Part shown: positions 51,203 to 59,764 of the stretch, one piece after another
Position numbering within the stretch: position 1 is the stretch's first letter
Layout: each line of letters starts with the position of its first letter
Assembly: GCF_021290985.1 (NCBI RefSeq)
Contig: NZ_JAJOYU010000012.1
Location: forward strand, 1 to 64,000
Length of the DNA stretch: 64,000 nt
Reading direction: 5' to 3'
DNA from: Rheinheimera soli
GTDB lineage: Bacteria > Pseudomonadota > Gammaproteobacteria > Enterobacterales > Alteromonadaceae
Translations under genes and position numbers: made by a program
The notes under the pieces: model-generated
What the model was told of the DNA's origin: nothing
The model's input: only the letters and a program-made list of their open reading frames with translations
The model's database searches: none

Positions 51203-52834
51203 ATGATGACTGAACCTTCAGTATTACGACACCTGATAGAAATAGGCATTTCGTTGTCGGTAGAGCGGGATACAACCCGTCTGCTGGAGCGTATTTTAAC
51301 TAGTGCTCAAACCTTAACTCAGGCAGACGGCGGCACTATTTATTCAGTGACGGCTGACAAGAGTCTGAAATTTGAGACCTTAATCAACAACTCGCTCAAT
51401 ATGTATATGGGCGGCAGCTCTGGCGTGCCTATCCCTTTCCCCTCTATTCCTATCTACACAGAGGGTCAGGTGAATCAACACGCCATAGTGGCTATTGCTG
51501 CCGCTGAAGGCGAAATGATCCATATTCCTGATGCATACGCCTGCCAGCAATACGATTTAAGCGCGGCTCGTAGTATGGATCAGCGCACCGGCTACCATAC
51601 TCAGTCTGTGCTGACTGTACCGATGAAAAATCATGAAGGCGAACTCAATGGTGTATTGCAGCTGATCAATGCCACAGTGGATGGCAAAGTCAGTGCTTTT
51701 TCAACTCAGCAAATGGAATTGGTGCGCTCATTGGCTTCTTTAGCTGCTGTGGCGCTGACCAATAAGCAACTGATTGAAAATATGGAAGAGTTATTTCAAG
51801 GCATAGCACGGCTTATTGCTAAAGCTATAGATGAAAAATCACCTTACACAGCCGGACATTGCCGGCGGGTTCCTGAGTTGACCATGATGCTAGCCAGTGC
51901 GGTGCACCATTACAATACCGGACCTTTAGCAGACTTTGTACTGACAGATGCTGACCGTCACGAGCTAAGTGTCGCAGGCTGGTTGCATGACTGCGGCAAA
52001 ATTGCCACGCCCGAATATGTAATGGATAAAGCCAGTAAGTTACAGACCATTTTTGACCGGATAGAGCTGGTCGACGCCAAAATCGAAATTGCTAAAAGGG
52101 ACCTGGAGTTGAGTCTGGCTGGTCCTTTGTATCTGGCCTCGCATCAACAGGATCTGGAGCAAGTTGCTATATTGCAACAACAACTGGCGGATGGTTTGGC
52201 TGAGTTGGACGCTCAACGTGAATTTTTGCGTAAAGCCAATATTGGCGGCGAGTTTATGGATAAAAACGATCAGCAGCGCGTGGCTGATTTTGGCCGTCAA
52301 CAGCAGATCCACATTGGTGGTCAGGTACAAAATCTGTTGTCTGACAATGAAATATATAACCTGAGTATAGCCCGTGGCACCCTGACTCCTGAAGAGCGGC
52401 AGATCATCAACCGTCATATGGATATTACCGTCGATATGCTGGAGTCTTTAACTTTCCCCAAACATTTACAAAGGGTGCCTGAGTTTGCTTGTGGTCATCA
52501 TGAAAAAATGGATGGCACTGGTTATCCCAAAGGTCTGACGAAAGAACAAATGTCAGTGCCGGCCCGCATGATGGCAATCGCCGATATTTTTGAAGCCTTA
52601 ACGGCGTCCGACCGACCTTACAAAGAGGGGAAGCCTTTAAGCGAATGTCTGGCCATTATGGGGCGAATGAAAGAAAACCAGCATATAGACCCAGACCTGT
52701 TTGATATTTTTATCGATCAAAAAGTCTATCTGCAGTATGCAGAGCAGTTTTTAAAACCGGGCCAACTGGATCAGGTCGAGCTGAACTCTATTCCGGGCTA
52801 TTTGCCACCAGAGCAAAGGTATTCAGGTAAATAG
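51203..52834 (+). CDS. GAF and HD-GYP phosphodiesterase
   Basis: The 543-residue soluble protein has a GAF domain (about 8-190) and an HD-GYP domain. The HD pair is His262/Asp263 (LHDCGK), and the HHE motif is at 432-434, with Gly440-Tyr441-Pro442. The GYP residues indicate cyclic-di-GMP hydrolysis. About 110 extra residues (about 280-400), rich in Gln/Leu heptads, are inserted between the HD and HHE motifs, so the active site is split by a coiled-coil-like insert. It starts 15 bases after the cyclase stop. Together they could link cAMP and cyclic-di-GMP. Confidence 0.88.
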   Translation: MMTEPSVLRHLIEIGISLSVERDTTRLLERILTSAQTLTQADGGTIYSVTADKSLKFETLINNSLNMYMGGSSGVPIPFPSIPIYTEGQVNQHAIVAIAAAEGEMIHIPDAYACQQYDLSAARSMDQRTGYHTQSVLTVPMKNHEGELNGVLQLINATVDGKVSAFSTQQMELVRSLASLAAVALTNKQLIENMEELFQGIARLIAKAIDEKSPYTAGHCRRVPELTMMLASAVHHYNTGPLADFVLTDADRHELSVAGWLHDCGKIATPEYVMDKASKLQTIFDRIELVDAKIEIAKRDLELSLAGPLYLASHQQDLEQVAILQQQLADGLAELDAQREFLRKANIGGEFMDKNDQQRVADFGRQQQIHIGGQVQNLLSDNEIYNLSIARGTLTPEERQIINRHMDITVDMLESLTFPKHLQRVPEFACGHHEKMDGTGYPKGLTKEQMSVPARMMAIADIFEALTASDRPYKEGKPLSECLAIMGRMKENQHIDPDLFDIFIDQKVYLQYAEQFLKPGQLDQVELNSIPGYLPPEQRYSGK

Positions 52835-52885
52835 GCTCTGAATAAACTAGGCTTACAGCAGTGTCATTGAAGAAATTGGAGTTGC

Positions 52886-53653
52886 ATGCGCCTTGCACTT
52901 GTTTTGTTATTCGGTGGTTGTTTCTGTTGGAGCCTGCAGGCGAAAACCTATGTGATAGGGATAGAGCAACTGGATTATTATCCACATTACGATTTTTTGT
53001 CGCCGCAGCCACGCGGCTATTTTTTTGATCTGATCCAGCTCTACAGCCAATGGAGTGGTGACGAGTTTCGCTTCAAGGCTTTGCCTGTCAAACGCTTATA
53101 CAAAGACTCTGTGGAGTTAACTGACTTTGTTTACCCGGATAACAAGGCATGGCAACCTCATTTAGATATCGATCAGAACCTGGCCAAATACTTCAGTGCT
53201 CCGGTGATTTATACCTTAGGTTCCTCACTGGTTTTACCGGAAAAACGTTTTATGCAGCTGGCTGATTTTAAAGTGCTGGCCAATATTCATGGTTTTTCGC
53301 CTAGCCTGTGGCTGCAACTGAAGCAAACTCATAAGTTTAAAATTCTGGATGTAGCTGATGCTGAATCGGCCTTACGTATGGCGATCCGGGGCAGGGTGGA
53401 CGCTGCAAATGTCGAATACAATGTAGCTCAGTACCATTTACAACAAATGCAGTCGCCTGGCGCATTAGTGATGGCGGAACATCTGCCTTTTACCAATCTT
53501 GCTTTTCATTTATCCAGCCAAAAGCATCCGGAGCAAATTCGGCGTTTTAATCAGTTTCTGATTGAACAACAAGACCAGATCCAACAATTGAAACAACGCT
53601 ACGGTCTGGTTGAGTACAAGGAACAATTGCCAAAGCTGCAAGATAAACCCTAG
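52886..53653 (+). CDS. periplasmic solute-binding protein, orphan
   Basis: The 255-residue protein has a signal peptide (MRLALVLLFGGCFCWSLQA) after a GGAG site. Its mature part has the two-lobe binding-protein plan (YVIGIEQLDYYPHYDF, then KVLANIHGF, then RMAIRGRVDAANVEYNVAQ). Aromatic residues near the start (YYPHYDF) may form the ligand pocket. No permease gene is adjacent. It follows the GAF/HD-GYP gene by 51 bases and could supply a periplasmic signal to the CHASE2 protein, which is inference. It is related in type to the protein encoded at 35475. Confidence 0.78.
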   Translation: MRLALVLLFGGCFCWSLQAKTYVIGIEQLDYYPHYDFLSPQPRGYFFDLIQLYSQWSGDEFRFKALPVKRLYKDSVELTDFVYPDNKAWQPHLDIDQNLAKYFSAPVIYTLGSSLVLPEKRFMQLADFKVLANIHGFSPSLWLQLKQTHKFKILDVADAESALRMAIRGRVDAANVEYNVAQYHLQQMQSPGALVMAEHLPFTNLAFHLSSQKHPEQIRRFNQFLIEQQDQIQQLKQRYGLVEYKEQLPKLQDKP

Positions 53654-53721
53654 GCTCCAGCTGAAATTCGTCAGTAAAGCCGCTACACTAGCCAGCATTA
53701 ACTAAACCTTGGAAATCTTCT

Positions 53722-54486
53722 ATGTTTGAATGGATCGCAAGTCCTGAAGCCTGGATTGCGTTGGGTACTCTTGCAGCTCTGGAAATAGTGCTGGGTATCG
53801 ACAATATTATCTTCTTATCAATTTTGGTATCACGTTTACCTGCACATCAACGGGAGTTTGCTCGTCGTGTCGGTTTGGGTTTAGCCATGTTTGCCCGCCT
53901 GGCGTTGTTATTCTCAATTTCATGGGTGATGGGCTTAACTGAAAATTGGTTTACTGTGCTTGGCAACGATATTTCGGGCCGTGATGTCATCTTAATAGGT
54001 GGCGGTTTATTCCTGCTGGCCAAATCCACTCAGGAAATTCACCATAGCCTCGAAGGGGTTGAACAAGAAACAACTGGCCCTAAAGTGGTGGCCAACAGTT
54101 TGTTTATGGTGCTGATCCAAATTGCCATTTTAGACATTGTGTTCTCGCTGGATTCCGTGATCACAGCTGTGGGTCTGGTAAACGATATTGAGATTATGGC
54201 TATAGCTATTATTTCAGCAGTGCTTGTGATGTTGTTTGCGGCCAAATCCATTGGTGAATTTGTCGACGCCCACCCGTCTATTAAAATCCTGGCTCTGTCT
54301 TTCCTGATTTTAGTGGGTGTGACTTTAATGATTGAAGGTTTTGATGTGCATGTACCCAAAGGTTACATCTACTTTGCGATGGCTTTCTCTATGACTGTAG
54401 AAATGATCAATATCCGCATGCGTAAAAGCCGTAATGTAGTGAAGTTACACAAAGCTATGTCGGACAACGAAGCCGATAAGGGCTAA
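53722..54486 (+). CDS. TerC-family membrane protein
   Basis: The 254-residue protein has about seven membrane helices and the duplicated TerC motif: ALEIVLGIDNIIFLSILV (about 20-37) and ILDIVFSLDSVITAVG (about 135-150), whose acidic residues probably bind a metal ion. TerC-family proteins include manganese exporters such as MntX/YkoY and YgjT (Alx)-like proteins. This gene lacks a CBS or CorC domain, so it is the short form. Manganese export is therefore plausible but not shown. It has its own leader region and a strong terminator at its end. Confidence 0.92.
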   Translation: MFEWIASPEAWIALGTLAALEIVLGIDNIIFLSILVSRLPAHQREFARRVGLGLAMFARLALLFSISWVMGLTENWFTVLGNDISGRDVILIGGGLFLLAKSTQEIHHSLEGVEQETTGPKVVANSLFMVLIQIAILDIVFSLDSVITAVGLVNDIEIMAIAIISAVLVMLFAAKSIGEFVDAHPSIKILALSFLILVGVTLMIEGFDVHVPKGYIYFAMAFSMTVEMINIRMRKSRNVVKLHKAMSDNEADKG

Positions 54487-54500
54487 GTGAAAAAGACAGG

Positions 54501-54537
54501 AAAAGCCCCGTTAGTCACTGATTAACGGGGCTTTTTT
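54501..54537. terminator. bidirectional terminator, terC-like / DUF2955 genes
   Basis: AAAAGCCCCGTTA pairs with TAACGGGGCTTTT around a 9-base loop, with T runs on both strands. It overlaps the last codons of the convergent minus-strand gene. Confidence 0.9.
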
Positions 54538-55542
54538 ATTCGCGTTTGTTTTAAAGTTGTGACGCTCCAGCTGCAAATACAACACTGTGGCTAAAAGCAA
54601 AGTTAAAACTACAGCAACACTGACGGAGCTGATGCGGTACAAAGCGCTGTACATCAAATCCTGATCCGGCTTTAAATACTGACCAAAAATAATAGCCATA
54701 GTTGTCATGCCACCAAAAGCTACACCAGAGCCCGGGCCTTCCAGTTGCTGAGCTCTGGCAAAAATCAGCATGCCAAAAAAGAACGCCAGTAGGGTTAAGG
54801 CTAAATGCTGGTAGTTGTCATACAACACCAACTGAGCCGCGATCGCATAGGCGGATCCCAGCAATACGCCTGACGCTCGTTTGATACCCGCCTGCACTAT
54901 GCCAGTAAAACTCATAGGCAACAGAATAAGGATACTGCTGGCTTGAGCAGACAGCGAATCCTGCAAATCTAACAACTGAAAGACAACAAAAGACAAGGTT
55001 GCAATGGTAGCTGCGACCAGGCTTTGTTGTTGCTGTTCAAGCGGAGTTTTAGCCGGAGGCATGTGCATAGCTTGTTCTGGTACAGGAAAGAGCCAAATCA
55101 CAGCACCACTAATCAGCAACGCAAACAACACCGCCAATAAAGCATTGCCAAGCATCTGACCCGGATCCATGCTGGGGTAGCTGGCAAAATGCAAAAAGAT
55201 GCTGCCGTTAATAATGGCAATAGCAGCAAAAACAAAAAGTGCCCCTTTGGCCATCAGGCGGAATAACCACAAAAAATAGACAAAAACGGCCAGCGTCATG
55301 ACAGCACTTAAAGCGCCGAGCCAGCTGTACAGCAACACCATAGCGCCAGCGAACAGGTTAGCCGACAGATACTGCAGCACAACAAAAGGCGTCAGTCTGG
55401 GGATTAACCCCAATAACAACACAGGGCTGATGGTAAAAAATACCCCCCATTGATCCGAGTTGGTCAGTTTGGCCAGCAGTAAGCCGAGGCTGGCACCAAA
55501 GGCCAGCCGCAGTACTTTATTAAAAGGGGTTGAAGCAAACAT
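54511..55542 (-). CDS. DUF2955 membrane transporter component
   Basis: The 343-residue inner-membrane protein has about 10 hydrophobic helices arranged as two similar halves, each with a pattern of Gly-rich helices (LGLIPRLTPFVVLQYL, then SSILILLPMSFTGIVQAG). This matches DUF2955, related to FUSC/aromatic acid exporter (AaeB-like) proteins. It is the third gene of the MarR-HlyD-DUF2955 operon, so it should be the permease of an efflux system with the periplasmic adaptor at 55578. Substrates are unknown, probably hydrophobic acids or drugs. Its C-terminus lies within the terminator hairpin. Confidence 0.85.
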   Translation of the reverse strand: MFASTPFNKVLRLAFGASLGLLLAKLTNSDQWGVFFTISPVLLLGLIPRLTPFVVLQYLSANLFAGAMVLLYSWLGALSAVMTLAVFVYFLWLFRLMAKGALFVFAAIAIINGSIFLHFASYPSMDPGQMLGNALLAVLFALLISGAVIWLFPVPEQAMHMPPAKTPLEQQQQSLVAATIATLSFVVFQLLDLQDSLSAQASSILILLPMSFTGIVQAGIKRASGVLLGSAYAIAAQLVLYDNYQHLALTLLAFFFGMLIFARAQQLEGPGSGVAFGGMTTMAIIFGQYLKPDQDLMYSALYRISSVSVAVVLTLLLATVLYLQLERHNFKTNANKKAPLISD

Positions 55543-55577
55543 AACAAACCTTAAACGGCGTTAGTAAACACATATTT

Positions 55578-56642
55578 TTAATACACATAGTGCAGCAAGC
55601 TAATCAGCTGGATTTGGCTTTTTGCCAAAGCCGCCAGCAGGCTGTTGTCTTTGGGGATCAATTGCACAGTAGCCCGAGAGCCAACCACTAAAGCGGGCGG
55701 CATTTGCTGTTGCATCGCCAGATTCACTTTTAAGCGCTGTGCATCACGCACCCAGCGGCTGCTGCTGTCTGCTGTGGCTAAACGTCCATCCGGTGTGCTC
55801 TGGCCATTGGCAACACCTGCATCTATATCCCGCACTGAAGCGCTGAATACTTTGCCGGGTAGGGCATCAAAAGTGATCAATGCTTCGGTACCTTGTTGCA
55901 CATGCAGCAGACTTTTTTCGCGAAACAAGGCACTGACCCAGCTTTGCTGAGTCGATACCAAAGCTACAGTAGCCTGATGACTGACCAGATTGGTACCAAC
56001 TTCCAGTTGCAGATCTGTCACTATGCCATCGACATCGGCATACACCTTGGTTCTGTCCAGCTCAAGTTGGGCTACTGCCAACTGATTCCGGGCTTGTTTA
56101 ATTTGCACCAGTTCCTGAGTCGGTATAGCCAATTCAGCTTCCCGTTCATTCAAAGCCGCAATGCTGGCTTGCAGTTCAGCTTTGGCTTTCAGTACTGAGG
56201 TCTGGCTTTGATCCAGTTGTTGGCGTGGGATAAGCTTTTGGTTATACAGCTGCTGAAAACGCTGATCTTCCCGTTGAGCTTCCTGCAAGGCAAAACGCGC
56301 TTGATCGACACGAGCTGTCGCACTTTGCAAAGCTGCACTCAACTGGCGGTTTTTTTGCTGGCTTTGCTCCAGCTGTAACTGGGCCAGTTCAAGTTTGAGT
56401 TGGTAGTCAGCCGGGTCCAGTTCAAATAATAAATCGCCTTTTTTAACCTGCTGATTGTTCTGCACCGCAACAGAGACAACCCGGCCTGGAACCTGAGGGG
56501 CGACCTGGACCACGTAACGTTGCACCAGACTGTCTGTAGTCACAGGCATATACAAATCAGCGGCCAGGTAATAACCAAACACCAGTGCAAACAATACTAA
56601 GGTCCATTTGATCCAGCGGTTAAACAGTTGTTCGGCGCTCAT
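55578..56642 (-). CDS. HlyD-family periplasmic adaptor protein
   Basis: The 354-residue adaptor has one N-terminal membrane helix (about 14-30), a lipoyl-like barrel half (YVVQVAPQVPGRVVSVAVQNNQQVKKGDLLFELDP), a helical hairpin (about 75-190, Gln/Ala-rich heptads), the second lipoyl half (KVYADVDGIVTDLQLEVGTNL) and a beta-barrel domain. This is the EmrA/AaeA type. It should join the DUF2955 permease to an outer-membrane channel encoded elsewhere. It overlaps the MarR gene by four bases and lies 35 bp from the permease gene. Confidence 0.93.
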   Translation of the reverse strand: MSAEQLFNRWIKWTLVLFALVFGYYLAADLYMPVTTDSLVQRYVVQVAPQVPGRVVSVAVQNNQQVKKGDLLFELDPADYQLKLELAQLQLEQSQQKNRQLSAALQSATARVDQARFALQEAQREDQRFQQLYNQKLIPRQQLDQSQTSVLKAKAELQASIAALNEREAELAIPTQELVQIKQARNQLAVAQLELDRTKVYADVDGIVTDLQLEVGTNLVSHQATVALVSTQQSWVSALFREKSLLHVQQGTEALITFDALPGKVFSASVRDIDAGVANGQSTPDGRLATADSSSRWVRDAQRLKVNLAMQQQMPPALVVGSRATVQLIPKDNSLLAALAKSQIQLISLLHYVY

Positions 56643-57091
56643 GATAAGTCTCCGGCTTTTTGATCCTGCAAAAGCACAGCGGCTTGTTGCAATACCAGAC
56701 TCAGTAGTTGTGGAAGCTCTTGTTGCTGCTGTGGTGTTAAATTACTTAGTAATTGCTGCTGCAAAACACGGCGTTGCTGATTAATAGCGGCCACTAAGTC
56801 TGTTGCTGCAGGTTGCAAATACAAAGCCTTCTGGCGTCTGTCCTGCTCCGATGGTCGGCGTTCAATCAGCCCCTGTTTTTCCAGTTGATCCAGTACTGGT
56901 ACTAAAGACGGGGTTTCTACTGCTAACAAGCGGGCCAGTTCGGTTTGGCTAACGCCTTGATGTTCAGCAATATAGACGAGCGCTATGCCGGAGCTTTGGG
57001 TCAGGCCCTGGCAGGCCAGTTGTTTATCCAATAAACAACGCCATTGACGTGACAGCAGGTGGACTTGCAGACCTAAACTTTGGAAACTCAT
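56639..57091 (-). CDS. MarR-family transcriptional regulator
   Basis: The 150-residue regulator has the MarR winged helix at about 48-98 (QTELARLLAVETPSLVPVLDQLEKQGLIERR and the wing basic run EQDRRQK) and dimerisation helices at both ends. It probably represses its own operon with the HlyD and DUF2955 genes and lets go when an efflux substrate binds. The double palindrome just upstream, at 57106-57146, is the likely operator. Its stop overlaps the adaptor start by four bases. Confidence 0.92.
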   Translation of the reverse strand: MSFQSLGLQVHLLSRQWRCLLDKQLACQGLTQSSGIALVYIAEHQGVSQTELARLLAVETPSLVPVLDQLEKQGLIERRPSEQDRRQKALYLQPAATDLVAAINQQRRVLQQQLLSNLTPQQQQELPQLLSLVLQQAAVLLQDQKAGDLS

Positions 57092-57105
57092 AATTTGCTC
57101 GTTAA

Positions 57106-57146
57106 TAATTAGGAAGCTAATTACATTTTAGTTAGCTTCCTAATTA
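57106..57146. promoter_or_regulatory. MarR-type double operator
   Basis: A perfect 15-bp inverted repeat (arms 57106-57120 and 57132-57146, 11-base spacer) lies 15-55 bp upstream of the MarR start. Each arm holds TTAGGAAGCTAA or its complement, which is itself a palindrome with TTAG/CTAA ends, so two MarR dimers may bind side by side. Confidence 0.7.
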
Positions 57147-57222
57147 ATTTCAAGCCGGAGCAGCAAAAGCTCCATGTTTTCTGTAAATAAAAAACTACAA
57201 ATGACCTGCTGGTTGTCTGGTT

Positions 57223-57849
57223 TTAGCGCAGATCGTCAGCCTTTTTGCCAAACACAGGAATGGTCAGATGCCAGCGAATAGCGGCTAAACGCAGGGTCAA
57301 TAAGGCGGTCATCCCTGCCAGCATGGCGGGCATTTGTTCCACGCCAAAACCCAGCAGTTGCACGTACACCAGACCGCCAACTATGCAGGTAATAGCGTAC
57401 AGCTCACCACGGAATACCATAGGAATTTCACGGCATAACACGTCACGGATCATGCCGCCACAAACGCCACTCATAGTGCCCATCATAATGGCAACAAAAC
57501 CCGAGGTGCCATGATCCAATGCTTTCTGTGTACCCATAATGACAAAAAAAGCTAAACCAATAGCATCAGCAATTTGTAAGGTATTGTTTGGGATCACCAG
57601 TCGGTTACGAACAGCAAGAATGGTTAAAGCTGCTGCGGCAAAAATGGCGAGGAAGTAACTGTTGTTGCTTAACCAAATTACCGGAGAGTCGAGGATCAGA
57701 TCCCGTAAAGTGCCGCCTCCTATGGCTGTCACAGTGGCCAGCACTATCACGCCAAAGCCATCCATTTGTTTTCGCCAGGCAGCCAAAGTGCCAGATATAG
57801 CAAATACAGCTATACCTAATAAATCAAACCAATGGAAATAGAGTTCCAT
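57223..57849 (-). CDS. TRIC-type cation channel family protein (YicG-like)
   Basis: The 208-residue inner-membrane protein has seven hydrophobic helices in a duplicated UPF0126 arrangement. Both GGG motifs are visible: TVTAIGGGTLRDLIL in the first half and MGTMSGVCGGMIRDVL in the second. These glycine-rich kinks line the pore of bacterial TRIC channels, which conduct K+ and Na+ as trimers. It is monocistronic, and no regulatory site was seen. Confidence 0.92.
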   Translation of the reverse strand: MELYFHWFDLLGIAVFAISGTLAAWRKQMDGFGVIVLATVTAIGGGTLRDLILDSPVIWLSNNSYFLAIFAAAALTILAVRNRLVIPNNTLQIADAIGLAFFVIMGTQKALDHGTSGFVAIMMGTMSGVCGGMIRDVLCREIPMVFRGELYAITCIVGGLVYVQLLGFGVEQMPAMLAGMTALLTLRLAAIRWHLTIPVFGKKADDLR

Positions 57850-57980
57850 AGCACACCAAGAAATGAGATGAATAACGTTAAATTAACAGGCTTTTACATT
57901 GAATCACAGGTTCAGGCAGGTGTTTTATTTTCTGCTCATGCTAGTATGACGTCGTTAGTTTTGTTGAAGGAAAAGGGAAT

Positions 57981-58946
57981 ATGGGTAAAAAGGTTTGGCT
58001 AGGGGCTGCGTTATTTGTATCGGCCAGTGCTTTGGCAGGTTTTTTTTATGCCAACCATCATGCGGAAGAACTGATGGCAGGACATATAGAGCGCAGTAAT
58101 CAGCAGTACCTGCAATTGGCTGAATATGGCGATATGCCGCCTATTCATATGAGTTACAGCAAACTGTCCGCTAACGTCATTACCTCAAGCTATAAAATCC
58201 AGGATTTGCATATTGGTATTGCCGGTATGGGGGATTTAGTCACTATAGGTCAGGTCGAGCTTATTGGTTTACAGCGTGATGGTTTACCTGAAGACGGAGC
58301 TGCCCGACTCAAAGACTTAAAGCTGGCACCACAGGCTTTGGCTTCTTTGCCTCCTGAATTAGCGACTTATCTGGGTACTTTGTTGATGGAGCTGAGTTAT
58401 CAGTACAAATACAAAGCGAAAACAGGTGAGTTGTCTTTTCAGCAAGAATTGCGTGTTAATCACCATTTTAACCTGAACTACCGTTTTGCTTTAACTGGGG
58501 TCACGGATCTGTGGCATTTCGCTGAAGAAGTGAAACAGCAGACTCCTGAACAGCAGCAGCAGCGGTCTGAGCAGCCTGAGTATTTACCTGATCTGATGAA
58601 AAAGGTGGGGTTGATAGCTATAGCCAATGGTTCGGTTGAAGTGGAAAACAAAGCCTTTTTACAGCAATTCTTTGATCAACTGGCTAAGTCACAAATCACC
58701 GCAGATTACACTGGCATGCAACAGCAATTAACTGCTGCTTTGCAACAGAATCCACAAATTCCGGCTCAAATTAGCGAGCCTGTGCTGGATTTTCTGCAGC
58801 AACCGGAACGCTTAAAACTCAGCTTTGAGTTTCAACAACCCCCTACTTTCTCCCAGATGCAGGATGGCTCGGCAATGGCGGGAATTGATACGGCGGAAGA
58901 TTTTATCAGCTTTGCCAGTTTAACCCTGAAAGCAAATTCAAACTAA
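57981..58946 (+). CDS. membrane-anchored periplasmic protein of unknown function
   Basis: The 321-residue protein begins with a Lys-rich stretch and one membrane helix or uncleaved signal (about 5-24). The remainder is soluble, with beta-rich stretches (VITSSYKIQDLHIGI, ELIGLQRDGLP) and a Gln-rich loop (about 188-200), then a helical C-terminal half. The plan recalls YdgA/DUF945-like or AsmA-type periplasmic proteins but is shorter than both, and I cannot assign it. It lies alone on the plus strand, 131 bp from the divergent TRIC-like gene. A long hairpin at 58974-59009 follows it. Confidence 0.7.
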   Translation: MGKKVWLGAALFVSASALAGFFYANHHAEELMAGHIERSNQQYLQLAEYGDMPPIHMSYSKLSANVITSSYKIQDLHIGIAGMGDLVTIGQVELIGLQRDGLPEDGAARLKDLKLAPQALASLPPELATYLGTLLMELSYQYKYKAKTGELSFQQELRVNHHFNLNYRFALTGVTDLWHFAEEVKQQTPEQQQQRSEQPEYLPDLMKKVGLIAIANGSVEVENKAFLQQFFDQLAKSQITADYTGMQQQLTAALQQNPQIPAQISEPVLDFLQQPERLKLSFEFQQPPTFSQMQDGSAMAGIDTAEDFISFASLTLKANSN

Positions 58947-58973
58947 AACCTGACTAGTGTTTCATTCGGCACG

Positions 58974-59009
58974 TGACTAAAACGGCTCCTCAAGGAGCTG
59001 TTTTAGTCA
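58974..59009 (+). terminator. long hairpin after the 57981 gene
   Basis: TGACTAAAACGGCTCCT pairs with AGGAGCTGTTTTAGTCA around a 2-base loop. The 17-bp stem has one G-U pair. No strong T run follows the stem, although the right arm itself is T-rich. It is probably a terminator shared with the convergent gene at 59089. Confidence 0.6.
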
Positions 59010-59088
59010 ATGATACTCTTGATAGTACAAGTCACTTAGGGGCTGGGGTTATTTCAGCCCAATAAGCTTCTATTGCGAAGAGGCTCTA

Positions 59089-59460
59089 TTAATCCTGGCC
59101 GATACGGGCTTTAATATCGTTAATCAGTGGAGATGCGGCTAAACCGTTAGCTGCAGCCCAGGCTTCCAGGTCTTCTGCTACTAAAGCTTTAGCTGGCATC
59201 TGTTTTACAAAAAACGAACCAGTTTCATAAGCGTCACTGCGCATCGCAAATTTAATCAATGAATCACCATTGCATTGAATCGCGTCATAGACTTTACGAA
59301 CGTTCACTTTGTTATCTGATAATACTTTACGTACGCGGTTTTTATCGTCTGCTTTAGTGTATTCACATAAAGAAGTGGCCCATTGGTCTTGTGCTAACGC
59401 CGCTGGCGCCGCTGCGAAATAAGCAGTTGCTACTACTGCTAATGTAACGAGCTTTTTCAT
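59089..59460 (-). CDS. DUF3718 secreted protein
   Basis: The 123-residue protein has a signal peptide (MKKLVTLAVVATAYFAAAPAALA). The mature part matches DUF3718: LCEYTKADDKNRVRKVLSDNKVNVRKVYDAIQCNG, with two cysteines that probably pair. A helical C-terminus follows. It is likely periplasmic. Function is unknown. AGGGG precedes the ATG, and the gene is single. Confidence 0.85.
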   Translation of the reverse strand: MKKLVTLAVVATAYFAAAPAALAQDQWATSLCEYTKADDKNRVRKVLSDNKVNVRKVYDAIQCNGDSLIKFAMRSDAYETGSFFVKQMPAKALVAEDLEAWAAANGLAASPLINDIKARIGQD

Positions 59461-59764
59461 AAAAATACCCCTTAGAGGTTTATAGGTGAACTGGTAAATT
59501 TGATAATAATGAAACTATATACTGTCGGGTACTACTTTGCCAAGTATTACCTGTATTTTCTGAGAAGCAAGTAGTCGATATAAATCAGTAGTTTATGGCT
59601 AGATGGCTGGCAGGTGAAGGCACTGTATTGGTTATGTCAATATTGGGTTATGAAACAAGGTGTTGTATAGGGAGGGGCTTGTCTCCTCCCGTCTATAGGG
59701 TACCGAGGTGCCCATAGACGGGCCGGGACAAACCGCGGCCCCTAAAGCCTGCACTAAAACCTGG
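59461..59764. other. intergenic region downstream of leuD, with a long palindrome
   Basis: The 304-bp gap must contain the promoter of the DUF3718 gene. Its right part (about 59675-59742) folds as an extended imperfect palindrome, listed separately. No gene is supported. Confidence 0.5.
59675..59742. repeat. extended imperfect palindrome, possible dispersed repeat or leu terminator
   Basis: The inner arms CCCGTCTATAGGG (59688-59700) and CCCATAGACGGG (59711-59722) pair with one bulge. Outer pieces GGGGC-TTGTC and GACAA...GCCCC extend the pairing to about 68 bp. It is GC-richer than its surroundings. It may end the leu operon on the minus strand or be a copy of a REP-like element. Copy number cannot be judged from this window. 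Confidence 0.5.
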
